Part shown: one piece after another, positions 16,220 to 25,238 of the stretch
How positions within the stretch are numbered: the stretch's first letter is position 1
How the letters are laid out: each line of letters starts with the position of its first letter
Assembly (NCBI GenBank): GCA_030529665.1
Contig: JAUMWL010000006.1
Coordinates: 1-38,668, forward strand
DNA from: Coriobacteriales bacterium
Lineage (GTDB): Bacteria > Actinomycetota > Coriobacteriia > Coriobacteriales > Atopobiaceae
Reading direction: 5' to 3'
DNA length: 38,668 nt
Translations under genes and position numbers: made by a program
The notes under the pieces: model-generated
What the model saw: only the letters and a program-made list of their open reading frames with translations
Told to the model about the DNA's origin: nothing
Database searches by the model: none

Positions 16220-17862
16220 TCGACGAGCTGCATGTCCAAGACGTGGCCCTCATCCACGATGCGACGATCTGCCCTGCCGAAGGGCTCACGGTGCTCACCG
16301 GAGAGACGGGAGCGGGCAAGAGCGCGCTCTTGTCATCCATAAAGCTGCTTATGGGAGAGCGCGCGGATGCCGGCGCGGTTCGCGAAGGCGCGGACGCCCT
16401 GGTGGTGGAGGGTCGTCTGTACGTAGACGAGGACGACCGGGACGGCATGGTGGTGCGCAGGCGCGTGGCGGCTGACGGGCGCGGGCGGGTTGCCATAAAC
16501 GGGCGTATGGCGTCGGTGAGAGAGCTTGCCGAGAAGGTGGGTACGACCATAGACCTCTGCGGCCAGCACGAGCATCAGAGGCTCCTGCAGCAAGCGAGCC
16601 ACGTGCACTTGCTCGACTCGTGGGCAGGCGAGCAGGTGGGCACTGCGCTCGCGGCGTACCAAGAGGCGCTCAAGCAGGCTCGTGATGCGGCGGCCGAGCT
16701 GAGCCGCGTGCAGAAGATGTGCAAGAACGCTGCCGATAGGGTTGACGAGGCCACGTTTGTTCTGTCGCGCATAGACGAGGTGAATCCGCGCGAAGGAGAG
16801 TTGGAGGAGCTTGAGGACGAGCTGCCGCGAGCAGAGCATGCCGAGGCCCTCATGATGGCTGCCAACAACGCACGCGAGGCGCTTACCACCGAGGACGGCG
16901 CGCTTGACCTCATAAACGAGGCCATGGACGAGATTCGCAGCGTCGCGCGATACGACGATCGGTTGCGCAAGCTTGCCTCAACGCTTGAGAGCGCGCTCAT
17001 AGACGTGGAGGACGCTGCGTCGGAGCTAAGGGACTATCGCGACTCGGTGGACTTAGACGTGGACGTGCTGGAGCAGATGCAGACGCGCATGTCGCAGCTT
17101 CGTGGCCTCATGAGAAGCTACGGACCCGGCATGGAGGAGGTCTTTGCGCGCAGGGAGCAGGCCATGCAGCTGGTTGCTGCCGCCCAAAATGGCGACGAGA
17201 TGCTGCGAAAGGCCACCAACGAGGTGAAGGCGGCCGAGCGAAGGCTCTCTGGTGCGGCCGATATGCTGGACGCCGCGCGCCAGAAGGAGGCCCCCAGGTT
17301 TGCCGCGCTGGTCTCGGAGCAGATGTCGTTCTTGGAGATGGGCACGGCGCAGCTCGACGTAAGCATGGAGCGCCTGGATCGTGCGCAATGGAGCGCGGCG
17401 GGACCAAGTCGCGTGGAGCTCTTGTACAGACCGGCTGCGGGAATGACGGCTCGTCCGCTGAGGCGCATTGCCTCGGGCGGCGAGGTGAGCCGCGTGATGC
17501 TTGCCTGCAAAGTGGTCCTTGGCGAGTCGGACGCCACCCAGACCCTGGTGTTTGACGAGGTGGATGCTGGCGTGGGCGGGGCCACGGCGGTCGCGCTGGC
17601 AAGCGTGCTGGCCCGGCTGGCGCAGACGCACCAGGTGATCGTGGTAACGCACCTGCCCCAGGTGGCGGTACGTGGCACGTGTCATTACCTCGTGCGCAAG
17701 ACCCCAGCCGTGGTGGAGGGTGACGTGCCCCAAACCACCATCGTCCCCATTGAGGGGGAGGAGCGCGTGGCCGAGATAGCCCGCATGCTGTCGGGAGACA
17801 CGAGCCAGATGTCGCTTGCCCACGCACGAGACATGCTGGCCAACGGGGAGACGATTAAGTGA
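16216..17862 (+). CDS. recN: DNA repair protein RecN
   Basis: This is a 548-residue SMC-like ATPase for double-strand break repair. Walker [24 protein letters not shown] is close to the N-terminus, preceded by the family start [17 protein letters not shown] long coiled-coil middle (about 150-370) follows. The ABC signature region [15 protein letters not shown], Walker [14 protein letters not shown] and the HLPQVA switch are near the end. The usual start is taken at the ATGA overlap with nadK. Its stop overlaps the GTG of xerD. Confidence 0.96.
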   Translation: MIDELHVQDVALIHDATICPAEGLTVLTGETGAGKSALLSSIKLLMGERADAGAVREGADALVVEGRLYVDEDDRDGMVVRRRVAADGRGRVAINGRMASVRELAEKVGTTIDLCGQHEHQRLLQQASHVHLLDSWAGEQVGTALAAYQEALKQARDAAAELSRVQKMCKNAADRVDEATFVLSRIDEVNPREGELEELEDELPRAEHAEALMMAANNAREALTTEDGALDLINEAMDEIRSVARYDDRLRKLASTLESALIDVEDAASELRDYRDSVDLDVDVLEQMQTRMSQLRGLMRSYGPGMEEVFARREQAMQLVAAAQNGDEMLRKATNEVKAAERRLSGAADMLDAARQKEAPRFAALVSEQMSFLEMGTAQLDVSMERLDRAQWSAAGPSRVELLYRPAAGMTARPLRRIASGGEVSRVMLACKVVLGESDATQTLVFDEVDAGVGGATAVALASVLARLAQTHQVIVVTHLPQVAVRGTCHYLVRKTPAVVEGDVPQTTIVPIEGEERVAEIARMLSGDTSQMSLAHARDMLANGETIK

Positions 17863-18764
17863 CGATCTCTCTGGAGGATGCCCGCGAGGAGTTTTTAGAC
17901 TACCTCCAGGCCGAGCGGGGCAGCTCGCCCAATACGGTGGCCTCGTATGGGTTTGACCTCAAGAGGTACGTGCGTCTCCTAAGGGAGCAGGGAAAAACCA
18001 ACGTGAGCGACGTAGTGCGCGGGGACGTGGAGAGGTTTGTGGCCTCGTACGCCGAGCTGGACTATGCCGCCGCCTCGGCCGAGCGGGCCTTGTCGGCTGT
18101 GCGCAGCATGCATGGGTTCTTGGTCGCGGAAGGCCTGTCACAGGGCAATCCCGCGCGCGACGTGCCCATGCCCAAGCATCCGCAGCACCTGCCGGACGTC
18201 CTTTCCATAGATCAGGCCCGCGCCCTCTTGGACCAGACGTTTGCCGCATCCGCTGCCGCACAGCGTGATAGGGCCATCCTTGAGGTCTTGTATGGGTGCG
18301 GACTGCGCGTGTCCGAGCTGTGCGGCCTCGACCTTGTGCACGTTATGGAAGGCGAGGGCTTGCTTCGCGTGCTGGGCAAGGGATCAAAGGAGCGCGTGGT
18401 GCCCCTCATGGGAAAGGCGTCGTCGGTGCTGGGAGAATATATGGCCACGTGGCGGCCGTTACTCGTGCGTGCGGGCCGTCCCGTGGACGCAGTGTTTCTT
18501 AACCAGCGGGGGACGAGGCTCACGCGCCAGTCGGTCCATGCAATCTGCCAGAGGTATGGTAGACTTGCAGGCATTGAGGGGCTGCACCCACACACGCTCA
18601 GGCACTCGTTTGCCACGCATCTGGTGGAGGGTGGCGCGGACCTGCGTGTGGTTCAGGAGTTGCTCGGACACGCAAACATCGCCACGACGCAGATCTATTC
18701 TCATGTGGACCTCACGCATGTGAGGTGGGAGTACCTTTCGGCTCACCCTCGCGCCAAGGTATAG
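17859..18764 (+). CDS. xerD: Tyrosine recombinase XerC/XerD type
   Basis: This is a 301-residue site-specific recombinase. The N-terminal SAM-like core-binding domain ([27 protein letters not shown]) is followed by the catalytic domain. Catalytic residues are Arg in [15 protein letters not shown], Lys in [11 protein letters not shown], His-x-x-Arg in [10 protein letters not shown], His in [12 protein letters not shown] and Tyr in IYSHV. Length and genome position (after recN, before the dcw cluster) fit the chromosome dimer resolution enzyme rather than a phage integrase. It could equally be named XerC. The start is GTG, coupled to recN. Confidence 0.93.
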   Translation: MTISLEDAREEFLDYLQAERGSSPNTVASYGFDLKRYVRLLREQGKTNVSDVVRGDVERFVASYAELDYAAASAERALSAVRSMHGFLVAEGLSQGNPARDVPMPKHPQHLPDVLSIDQARALLDQTFAASAAAQRDRAILEVLYGCGLRVSELCGLDLVHVMEGEGLLRVLGKGSKERVVPLMGKASSVLGEYMATWRPLLVRAGRPVDAVFLNQRGTRLTRQSVHAICQRYGRLAGIEGLHPHTLRHSFATHLVEGGADLRVVQELLGHANIATTQIYSHVDLTHVRWEYLSAHPRAKV

Positions 18765-18846
18765 ATGTCGCCTGTGCCACACAGTATCTTCAAATCTTGT
18801 TCTTATCTGAATAAATAATCCACCTGCGCAATTGTGGACCTCAAAC

Positions 18847-18877
18847 GCCCCACGCACAAGATGTGGGGCTTTGTTTG
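18847..18877 (+). terminator. Terminator after xerD
   Basis: GCCCCAC (18847-18853) pairs with GTGGGGC (18863-18869), followed by TTTGTTTG. It lies in the 305-bp gap between xerD and mraZ and probably ends the efp-to-xerD unit. Bases 18765-18846 before it hold nothing recognisable. Confidence 0.6.
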
Positions 18878-18889
18878 TTCGGTCAAAAA

Positions 18890-18939
18890 GTGGGGAATAG
18901 AATAAGCTGGTGGGTGCAAGTGGGGGGAAGTGTGGAAAG
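18890..18939 (+). promoter_or_regulatory. Probable MraZ operator: GTGG boxes at 10-bp spacing
   Basis: GTGGGTGCAA, GTGGGGGGAA and GTGTGGAAAG follow each other without gap at 18910, 18920 and 18930. A further GTGGGGAATA lies at 18890, exactly two periods upstream. Direct repeats of a GTGG/TGGG core with a 10-bp period are the known MraZ target in several bacteria. The boxes sit just upstream of the mraZ -10 box, so binding would block or modulate the dcw promoter. Confidence 0.8.
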
Positions 18940-18942
18940 GTG

Positions 18943-18948
18943 TATTAT
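18943..18948 (+). promoter_or_regulatory. -10 box of the mraZ (dcw) promoter
   Basis: TATTAT within the AT-rich TATTATATAG directly follows the GTGG boxes. The expected leader is about 115 bases and contains GCACCACCATCGCA and CAAACGCACCA, which recur in the ftsZ leader. Confidence 0.55.
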
Positions 18949-19069
18949 ATAGCCACGCATTCGAGAACGATTGAATGCCCTCGTGGGGAAGGCCATGCAC
19001 CACCATCGCAGACCAAACGCACCATTTCACACCCTGGCTTTCCATGAGGCATCGGAGGGGATGTAAGGC

Positions 19070-19519
19070 ATGTACCTGTTTGGGTCCAAGAACTACAACT
19101 TGGATGCAAAGGGGCGCCTTACGTTGCCGGCAAACTACCGCAAGCAGTTTGAGGACAACGTCGTGCTCTTTATCCCCCTCAAGGATGCGTTGTACGGATA
19201 CACTCCCGAGAGCTTTGGCCAGTGGGTGGACGGCTTCTTCCAGAGGGACGGAAAGTCGTTTGACGCAAGGAACCGCGAGCACGTTGAATTGCGTCGTCAG
19301 CTCACGGGCAGTGCCGTACCGGTGGAGATCGACTCGGCTGGGCGCGTTGCGCTTGGCAAGGTGGATGCCTCCGACCCTACGGCACGGGCGCGTCTTGGGC
19401 TTGAGCGTGAGGTTACGGTAGTGGGCGTCGTTGATCACTTTGAGGTTTGGAACGCGCAGGCGTGGGCCGAGAAGATGAAGAACAATGCCGACAAACTCGA
19501 CAAGCTCATGTTTGGCTAG
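19070..19519 (+). CDS. mraZ: Transcriptional regulator MraZ
   Basis: This 149-residue protein has two SpoVT-AbrB-like MraZ domains. The first begins FGSKNYNLDAKGRLTLPANYRK; the second holds VPVEIDSAGRVALGK. MraZ binds GTGG-type repeats in front of its own operon and represses it, and matching repeats are present at 18890-18939. The ATG follows GGAGGGGATGTAAGG. It is the first gene of the dcw cluster, 12 bases before rsmH. Confidence 0.95.
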   Translation: MYLFGSKNYNLDAKGRLTLPANYRKQFEDNVVLFIPLKDALYGYTPESFGQWVDGFFQRDGKSFDARNREHVELRRQLTGSAVPVEIDSAGRVALGKVDASDPTARARLGLEREVTVVGVVDHFEVWNAQAWAEKMKNNADKLDKLMFG

Positions 19520-19531
19520 CGGGGCGAGGGA

Positions 19532-20497
19532 GTGAATGCGTTGACAAGCGAATATCGGCATGTTCCTGTAATGCTTGACGAGGTGCTTAGCCACCTCAAT
19601 CCGCAACCAGGAGAGGTCGTGTGCGACTGCACGCTTGGCGGTGCTGGGCACAGCGTTGCCATGGCGCAACGGATCGCACCAGACGGACTTCTTTTGGGAG
19701 TCGACCAAGACCAGATGGCGCTCGACGCGGCCAAGGAGCGTTTGCGCAGGGAGGCCCCCCAAGCCAACGTAAGGCTCCTCAAGGGTAACTTTATGAGCCT
19801 GGATGAGCTGTTGGTGGAGGCAGAGGTTCCCGGCGTCGACTGCTTTCTCTTTGACCTGGGCGTATCGAGCCCCCAACTCGACATTCCCCAAAGGGGCTTC
19901 TCGTATAACGAGGACGCTCCGCTTGACATGCGCATGGACCCGGGCAACAACACCACAACAGCAGCTGAGGTCGTAAACCAGTATAACGAAGCAGACCTCG
20001 CCCGGATTCTGCGCGCATATGCAGACGAGCGTCATGCTCGTGGAATCGCCCGCGCCATCGTGCGCGAGCGCGCAAAGGAGCCCATAGCCACCACGCTGCG
20101 CCTTGCCCAGATAGTTCGCGACGCCATACCGGCGCGCGACAGGCGACGCGGCGGGCATCCTGCGCGCAAGACCTTCCAGGCCATACGCATTGAGGTCAAC
20201 CACGAGATGGACGCACTGGACCAGGGGCTGAGGGCGGCCGTTCGCTGGGCAAACCCCGGTGGGCGCATAGCGGTCATTAGCTACCACTCCTTGGAGGATC
20301 GCATTACAAAGCATGTGTTCAACGAGATGAGCCAAGGGTGCGTTTGTCCGCCCGACCTTCCCGTGTGCGTATGCGGGCACGTGCCGATAGTTAAGGTAAG
20401 CACAAGACGGCCCCTCGTTGCGTCCGAGGACGAGGTGAGGGCCAACCCCCGTTCGCGCAGCGCGCTCTTGCGCGTTGCCACAAAGCTCGAGGCATAA
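19532..20497 (+). CDS. rsmH: 16S rRNA (cytosine1402-N4)-methyltransferase RsmH
   Basis: This protein of about 320 residues has YRHVPVMLDEVLSHL at the start, the SAM site DCTLGGAGHSVAMAQ, then FDLGVSSPQLDIPQRGFSY and PLDMRMDP, and late blocks GGRIAVISYHSLEDR and PRSRSALLRVATK, all typical of RsmH. It methylates C1402 in the ribosomal P site. The start is uncertain: GTG at 19532 or TTG at 19541, the latter with better spacing from GAGGGAG. Confidence 0.96.
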   Translation: MNALTSEYRHVPVMLDEVLSHLNPQPGEVVCDCTLGGAGHSVAMAQRIAPDGLLLGVDQDQMALDAAKERLRREAPQANVRLLKGNFMSLDELLVEAEVPGVDCFLFDLGVSSPQLDIPQRGFSYNEDAPLDMRMDPGNNTTTAAEVVNQYNEADLARILRAYADERHARGIARAIVRERAKEPIATTLRLAQIVRDAIPARDRRRGGHPARKTFQAIRIEVNHEMDALDQGLRAAVRWANPGGRIAVISYHSLEDRITKHVFNEMSQGCVCPPDLPVCVCGHVPIVKVSTRRPLVASEDEVRANPRSRSALLRVATKLEA

Positions 20498-20536
20498 CGC
20501 ACCACATACACAACACCAAAGGACAAGGAACGCAAA

Positions 20537-20935
20537 ATGTATAGGGGATCTCAGGCATACCGCATGGACGAGGCGGCATACGAATACGAGGTTGAGCGCA
20601 GACCACACCTCACGGCCATAGAGGGCGGCAAGCCCCGTGGCACCGTGCGTCGGGCAGCATCGCCCGCGTTTCCCAACGTGGTGGTGTATCTTGTTGCGCT
20701 GGCCATCGTGCTGTTTGTGGCGGGTGGCATAAACGTGGCGCTCACCTCCGGCACCGTGGGACGCCTTAACTCCAACAAGGAGACAAAGGCCCAGATAAAG
20801 GAGCTCACGTCCCAAAATGGCGAGCTCCTAATCGAGCGTTCCATGCTGAGCCAGGCCGAGCGTGTGTCCCAGATAGCAGAGGACAACCTGGGCATGGTAT
20901 ACGCCAGCGACGCCAAGGCGCTCGAACTCAACTAG
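20537..20935 (+). CDS. ftsL: FtsL-like septum formation initiator protein
   Basis: This 132-residue bitopic protein has a cytosolic N-terminus of about 50 residues and one transmembrane helix (VVVYLVALAIVLFVAGGINVAL). An extracellular coiled coil follows (NSNKETKAQIKELTSQNGELLIERSML), then the short conserved end RVSQIAEDNLGMVYA. Size and place between rsmH and ftsI identify FtsL, whose sequence is poorly conserved. It joins FtsQ and the DivIC/FtsB partner to activate FtsW-FtsI. The ribosome site AAGGAACG precedes the ATG. Confidence 0.88.
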   Translation: MYRGSQAYRMDEAAYEYEVERRPHLTAIEGGKPRGTVRRAASPAFPNVVVYLVALAIVLFVAGGINVALTSGTVGRLNSNKETKAQIKELTSQNGELLIERSMLSQAERVSQIAEDNLGMVYASDAKALELN

Positions 20936-20981
20936 CGTTGCGCATGCCACACGCTGCACATGCGAAGGGGTGAGCGCGACC

Positions 20982-22742
20982 ATGCAAAGAGAAAACCGAG
21001 GAGGGAAGGCTGGGACCCCACGTAGAGGCGCGGGCACGGGACGGTTTGGCTTTGCCGCGAGCGAAGCGGGCCTTTCCCGCGTATTTGCCGTGGCTCTGGC
21101 GCTCTTTTTCCTTGTGGTCGTACGCCTCGTGTTTCTGCAGGTTGTGGACGGGCCGTCCCTGGCTAGCAGGGCGGAGGCCAGGCGCACCAACGTGCAGGTG
21201 CTGCAGGCCAAGCGCGGAACCATCTACGACAGAAAGGGCAACATCCTCGCCATGAGCGAGGAGTGCTACGACGTGTATTGCAACCCAAAAGAGGTAACCG
21301 ACGTGGAGGAAGAGGCCAAGTTGCTGGTCAAGTGGCTTGGCGGCGATGAGGCGGGCTACAAGGAGCTTCTCAGCACCGACTCAACGTTTGTGTATGTAAA
21401 GCGTCGCGCCGACAAGGAAGCGTGCGAGTCGTTGCGAGGCGACCTCATAGCCAACGGGCGCGCAGGCGTGTACCTGCTCTCCCAGACGCGGCGGGTCTAC
21501 CCCTATGGCAAGGTGGCCGGTCAGCTCATTGGCCTGGTGAGCGAGAACGACCAAGGCGAATACGAGGGCATCACGGGCCTGGAGCTTATGTATAACAGCG
21601 AGCTCTCCGGCAAGGACGGCGAGATGATCATGGAGACGGGTGCGCACGGCGTACCCATAGCCGGTGCGGCCTCGCAGGTGACCGAGCCCATAGACGGCGA
21701 GGACATCGTCATCTCCATAGACGTTGACGTGCAGAAATATGCCGAGGAGTGCATCGAGGAGGCGACCGCTGAGTATAGCGCGTCATCTGGCATGTGCATG
21801 GCATGCGACCCGCGCACCGGAGAGATCCTGGCCGCCTGCTCCACGCCCTACGCAGACATCTCGCAGCCCGATACCCTAACCAACGAGGCGCTCAACCTCA
21901 AGCTCGTGTCGTCTGCCTACGACCCCGGCTCCATATTTAAGGTTCTTACCGCCGCCATAGGCGTGGACAGCGGAAAGGTGAGCACGACCAGGTACTTTGA
22001 CGTTCCTCCCACCATCGTGGTGGGGAGTGACCTCGTAATGGACGAGGACGGTCGCAACAAGACCGAGAGCATGAACTTGCGCGAGATGCTGCGCCGCTCG
22101 TCAAACGTGGGGTCTGCGCTCATCGCACAGGAGGGCATAGGTGCCCAGACGTTTTCTGAGGGCGTGGAGTCGTTTGGCATAGGCAGCCTTACCGGAGTGG
22201 ACTTTCCCGGCGAGACCGCAGGTATGGTGAAGCCCCTGGAGCAGTACGACGGATCGTCGTTGGGTTCCATGTCCTTTGGCCAGGGCCTCACTATACCCAT
22301 GGTGCAGATGGTGCGCGCGGTGTCTTCCATCGCCAATGGGGGAACCTTGCCCACGCCCCACTTTGCGCTTACGGTGGGTGACAAGCAGCTGGAGTGGGAG
22401 CAGGGCCCGCGCTCGGTCTCGGGTGACACGGCCCGCAAGGTTGCCGACATGATGGTTACCGTGGTAAAGGACGGCACGGGCTTCTCGGCGGCTGTGGACG
22501 GCTACGAGGTGGCGGCAAAGACGGGCACGGGCGAGCAGGCAAAGAATGGCGTGTACATGCAAGGCAAGTACCTCGCATCGCTCATAGGCTTTGCCCCCGC
22601 AAAGGATCCGGAGGTTTTGCTGTACGTAGGTTTGAACGAAACTCCATATATCTCTTACTCGTCTGCAGGTCCCGTTTTCTCCGCTATCATGGGTGAAGTT
22701 CTTAAAGATATGGGCGTGTTGTCTAACCCCCAAGGATCATAA
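20982..22742 (+). CDS. ftsI: Septal penicillin-binding protein 2 (FtsI, class B transpeptidase)
   Basis: This protein of about 586 residues has one transmembrane anchor (VFAVALALFFLVVVRLVFLQVV, around residues 30-52). The PBP dimerisation domain begins at RGTIYDRKGNILAMS. The transpeptidase domain has SxxK at Ser317 (SIFK), SxN at 373-375 (SSN) and KTG at 513-515. It cross-links septal peptidoglycan with FtsW. The ATG at 20982 is chosen; a GTG at 20970 sits inside the likely ribosome site GAAGGGG. There is no PASTA domain. It ends 10 bases before murF with no murE between, unlike the usual order. Confidence 0.95.
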   Translation: MQRENRGGKAGTPRRGAGTGRFGFAASEAGLSRVFAVALALFFLVVVRLVFLQVVDGPSLASRAEARRTNVQVLQAKRGTIYDRKGNILAMSEECYDVYCNPKEVTDVEEEAKLLVKWLGGDEAGYKELLSTDSTFVYVKRRADKEACESLRGDLIANGRAGVYLLSQTRRVYPYGKVAGQLIGLVSENDQGEYEGITGLELMYNSELSGKDGEMIMETGAHGVPIAGAASQVTEPIDGEDIVISIDVDVQKYAEECIEEATAEYSASSGMCMACDPRTGEILAACSTPYADISQPDTLTNEALNLKLVSSAYDPGSIFKVLTAAIGVDSGKVSTTRYFDVPPTIVVGSDLVMDEDGRNKTESMNLREMLRRSSNVGSALIAQEGIGAQTFSEGVESFGIGSLTGVDFPGETAGMVKPLEQYDGSSLGSMSFGQGLTIPMVQMVRAVSSIANGGTLPTPHFALTVGDKQLEWEQGPRSVSGDTARKVADMMVTVVKDGTGFSAAVDGYEVAAKTGTGEQAKNGVYMQGKYLASLIGFAPAKDPEVLLYVGLNETPYISYSSAGPVFSAIMGEVLKDMGVLSNPQGS

Positions 22743-22752
22743 GGGTGTGCAC

Positions 22753-24189
22753 ATGATACGCATGACAATAGAGGACGCAATTCGGGCAACGGATTGCGAG
22801 CTTGTGGCGGGAGACCCCCAAGGGTTCTTTGAGGGGGTGAGCATCGACTCCAGGAGCGTGCCTGCGGGCGGGGCGTTTGTGGCGTTTGCGGGCGAGCGCG
22901 TGGATGGAAACCGGTTTGCCGCCCAGGCCCTGCGCACCGGCGCTGCGGTCGTGGTGCTCACCGCACCCGCCGACCAAGAAACCCTAGAGGCAGCCGAGCA
23001 GACCGGCGGAGCGGTGCTTCGGGCCAAGGACGACGACGGCGAGCAGTTTATGCTCGCGCTTGCCGAGGCTTGGCGTGCCCGAAACCCCCAATGGATCGTG
23101 GTTGGCGTAACGGGGTCGGTTGGCAAGACCACCACCAAGGAGATGCTCGCGGCGGGCATTGGCGCACACAGGCGTGTGCATGCCACCAAGGGCAACTTCA
23201 ACAACCTGCTGGGCGTCCCCCTCACGTTGTTTGCCGCATCCAGCGAGGACGAGGTCCTGGTGGTGGAGATGGGCATGAACAACGCCGGTGAGATTAGTCG
23301 CATTGCTGCGGCCGCCCGCCCCAACGTGGCCGTGATCACAAACATTGGCACGAGCCACATTGGCAACCTTGGCTCGCGCGAGGGGATCGCCCGCGCAAAG
23401 GCCGAGGTCGTTGGAGGCCTTACGGGCTGTGACGCATGCGAGCCCACGCTGGTGCTGGCAAATGGGGACGACTTCTCGGACTTTATACAAAATGCCTTTG
23501 CGGAGCCGGCCGGCGTGAGGGTCCTGCGCGTTGGTGGCGCGGACTCTGCCATATATGCCGCGTCCGTAGACCTCAACGACGACGGACTGCCCAGCGTTGT
23601 TGTGAGGACGGATGCGGAGGAGGAGCTGCGGGGCACGCTCTTGCTCCCAGGTCGCGCCATGGTGCTCGACCTGCTGATCGCCTTGGGTGCCATAAAGGCA
23701 CTTGGCCTTTCGTGCGAGCCTGCCTTGCGCGCCATCTGCGGCATGAGGCCCGCTCGCATGCGCATGGAGGTACGTCAGGAAGGCTCCTCTGCGCGCGTGA
23801 TCGACGACACCTACAACGCAAGTCCCAGCTCCATGGCAGCGGCCCTCGACGTGCTCTGCTCCATGCGCTGCGACGGGCGGCGCGTGGCCGTGCTGGGCCA
23901 GATTGGCGAGCTGGGCGACGAGTCGGCCAGGCTCCATGCGCTCGTTGGCGCCTACGCCGCGGCAAAGCCGCTGGACATGCTCGTGCTCATTGGCACGGGC
24001 GACATACGCCATATGGCCGACGCGGCTCTTACCATGGGGTTCTCGGAAGACAAGCTCGAGCGATTTGATACCGTGGACGAGGCGGTGCGAGTAATTGCCC
24101 CCTTGCTGCGACCAGAGGACCTGGTGCTGGCAAAGGCGTCGCGCGCCGCAGAGCTTGACATGTTTACCAGGGGGGTGCTGGACGCATGA
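22753..24189 (+). CDS. murF: UDP-MurNAc-tripeptide:D-Ala-D-Ala ligase MurF
   Basis: This is a 478-residue Mur ligase. The ATP site GVTGSVGKTTTKEM is near residue 118, followed by ATKGNFNNLLGVPLTL, VVEMGMNNAGEISRIA (MurF-specific), NIGTSHIGNLGSREGIARAK and the C-terminal DDTYNASPSSMAAALD. The NFNN/MGM pattern distinguishes MurF from MurE. It adds D-Ala-D-Ala to the cytosolic precursor. It overlaps mraY by four bases. Confidence 0.96.
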   Translation: MIRMTIEDAIRATDCELVAGDPQGFFEGVSIDSRSVPAGGAFVAFAGERVDGNRFAAQALRTGAAVVVLTAPADQETLEAAEQTGGAVLRAKDDDGEQFMLALAEAWRARNPQWIVVGVTGSVGKTTTKEMLAAGIGAHRRVHATKGNFNNLLGVPLTLFAASSEDEVLVVEMGMNNAGEISRIAAAARPNVAVITNIGTSHIGNLGSREGIARAKAEVVGGLTGCDACEPTLVLANGDDFSDFIQNAFAEPAGVRVLRVGGADSAIYAASVDLNDDGLPSVVVRTDAEEELRGTLLLPGRAMVLDLLIALGAIKALGLSCEPALRAICGMRPARMRMEVRQEGSSARVIDDTYNASPSSMAAALDVLCSMRCDGRRVAVLGQIGELGDESARLHALVGAYAAAKPLDMLVLIGTGDIRHMADAALTMGFSEDKLERFDTVDEAVRVIAPLLRPEDLVLAKASRAAELDMFTRGVLDA

Positions 24190-25229
24190 TGGGATTTCTT
24201 ATTGGCAACCCTGCCTATCCCACGTACCAGGTGTTTTTGAGCGTGCTCATAGCGGCGCTGCTTACGGCAATCATTATGCCCGCGTTTATTAGGATCATGA
24301 AGAGCGGCGGCATAGGCCAGCAGATTCGCGCAGACGGTCCGCAGCAGCACCTGGTGAAGCAGGGCACGCCCACCATGGGCGGCCTGGTAATGCTGGTGAG
24401 CGTGGTCATAACCTGCGTCATAATGGTGCCCTGGTCTCCAGACCTCATCTGTGCCATGCTTGCCATGCTTCTGACGGGCTCTCTTGGGCTGCTTGACGAC
24501 GTGGAGTCGGTTGCCCACAAGAGGTCGCTTGGCCTCACTCCCATGCAAAAGATGCTTGGCCTGGTACTCATCTGTGTCACGTTTTGCCTTGCCGCGGTAA
24601 ACTGGGTCGGCGTAACGCCAACGGTGCGCTTTCCCGGCGGCTTTGTAATCGACCTCGGCGTGCTTACCACCACCATTGGCTCGGGACCGCATGCCATATC
24701 CATACCGTGGCTGTACCTCCTGTTTGTGTTCTTCCTCATGGCGGGACTTGCCAATGCGGTAAACCTCACCGATGGTCTCGACGGTCTGGCGGGGGGCACC
24801 GTGCTCATGGCCATGCTGGGAATGGGCATGGTGGCGTTTGGGTATGGCGAGCTGCCGCTCGCGGCGTTTGCGGGCTCCATCGCAGGGGCGTGCATTGGCT
24901 TTTTGTGGCACAACTGCTACCCCGCGTCCATCTTTATGGGCGACACGGGCTCGTTGGCGCTTGGCGCCGCCTTTGCCGCATGCGCCGTGCTCACCAAGAC
25001 CGAGGTTACGTCGTTGGTGATGGGCGGGCTCTTTGTGGCCGAGGCGCTCTCGGTAATACTGCAGGTGGCCGTGTTCAAACGCACGGGCAAGAGAATATTC
25101 CTCATGGCTCCCATCCACCATCATTTTGAGAAGATGGGTTGGAGCGAGAACAAGGTGGTAATACGGTTCTGGATCGTGTCCGCCGCGTTCACCGCGCTCG
25201 GCTTTGCGCTCTACTTCCAACTTCTTTAG
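24186..25229 (+). CDS. mraY: Phospho-MurNAc-pentapeptide translocase MraY
   Basis: This 347-residue integral membrane enzyme has about ten hydrophobic segments. It carries KQGTPTMGGLVML, the aspartate motif LDDVESVAHKRSLGL, NAVNLTDGLDGLAGG, FMGDTGSLALGA and APIHHHFEKMGWSE with the conserved His cluster. It transfers phospho-MurNAc-pentapeptide to undecaprenyl phosphate to give lipid I. The ATG overlaps the murF stop. Confidence 0.96.
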   Translation: MMGFLIGNPAYPTYQVFLSVLIAALLTAIIMPAFIRIMKSGGIGQQIRADGPQQHLVKQGTPTMGGLVMLVSVVITCVIMVPWSPDLICAMLAMLLTGSLGLLDDVESVAHKRSLGLTPMQKMLGLVLICVTFCLAAVNWVGVTPTVRFPGGFVIDLGVLTTTIGSGPHAISIPWLYLLFVFFLMAGLANAVNLTDGLDGLAGGTVLMAMLGMGMVAFGYGELPLAAFAGSIAGACIGFLWHNCYPASIFMGDTGSLALGAAFAACAVLTKTEVTSLVMGGLFVAEALSVILQVAVFKRTGKRIFLMAPIHHHFEKMGWSENKVVIRFWIVSAAFTALGFALYFQLL

Positions 25230-25238
25230 GAGGCGGTT

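Noticed and set aside
17859..18764. Phage or island integrase
   Set aside because: Length, motifs and place after recN fit the housekeeping Xer recombinase; no attachment site or phage genes adjoin it.
18975..19421. Open frame starting in the mraZ leader
   Set aside because: It is out of frame with mraZ and overlaps it; mraZ has a clear start and ribosome site.
18803..20815. 670-codon minus-strand open frame opposite mraZ, rsmH and ftsL
   Set aside because: Same reasons: it covers well-supported genes and a regulatory region, and codon composition follows the opposite strand.
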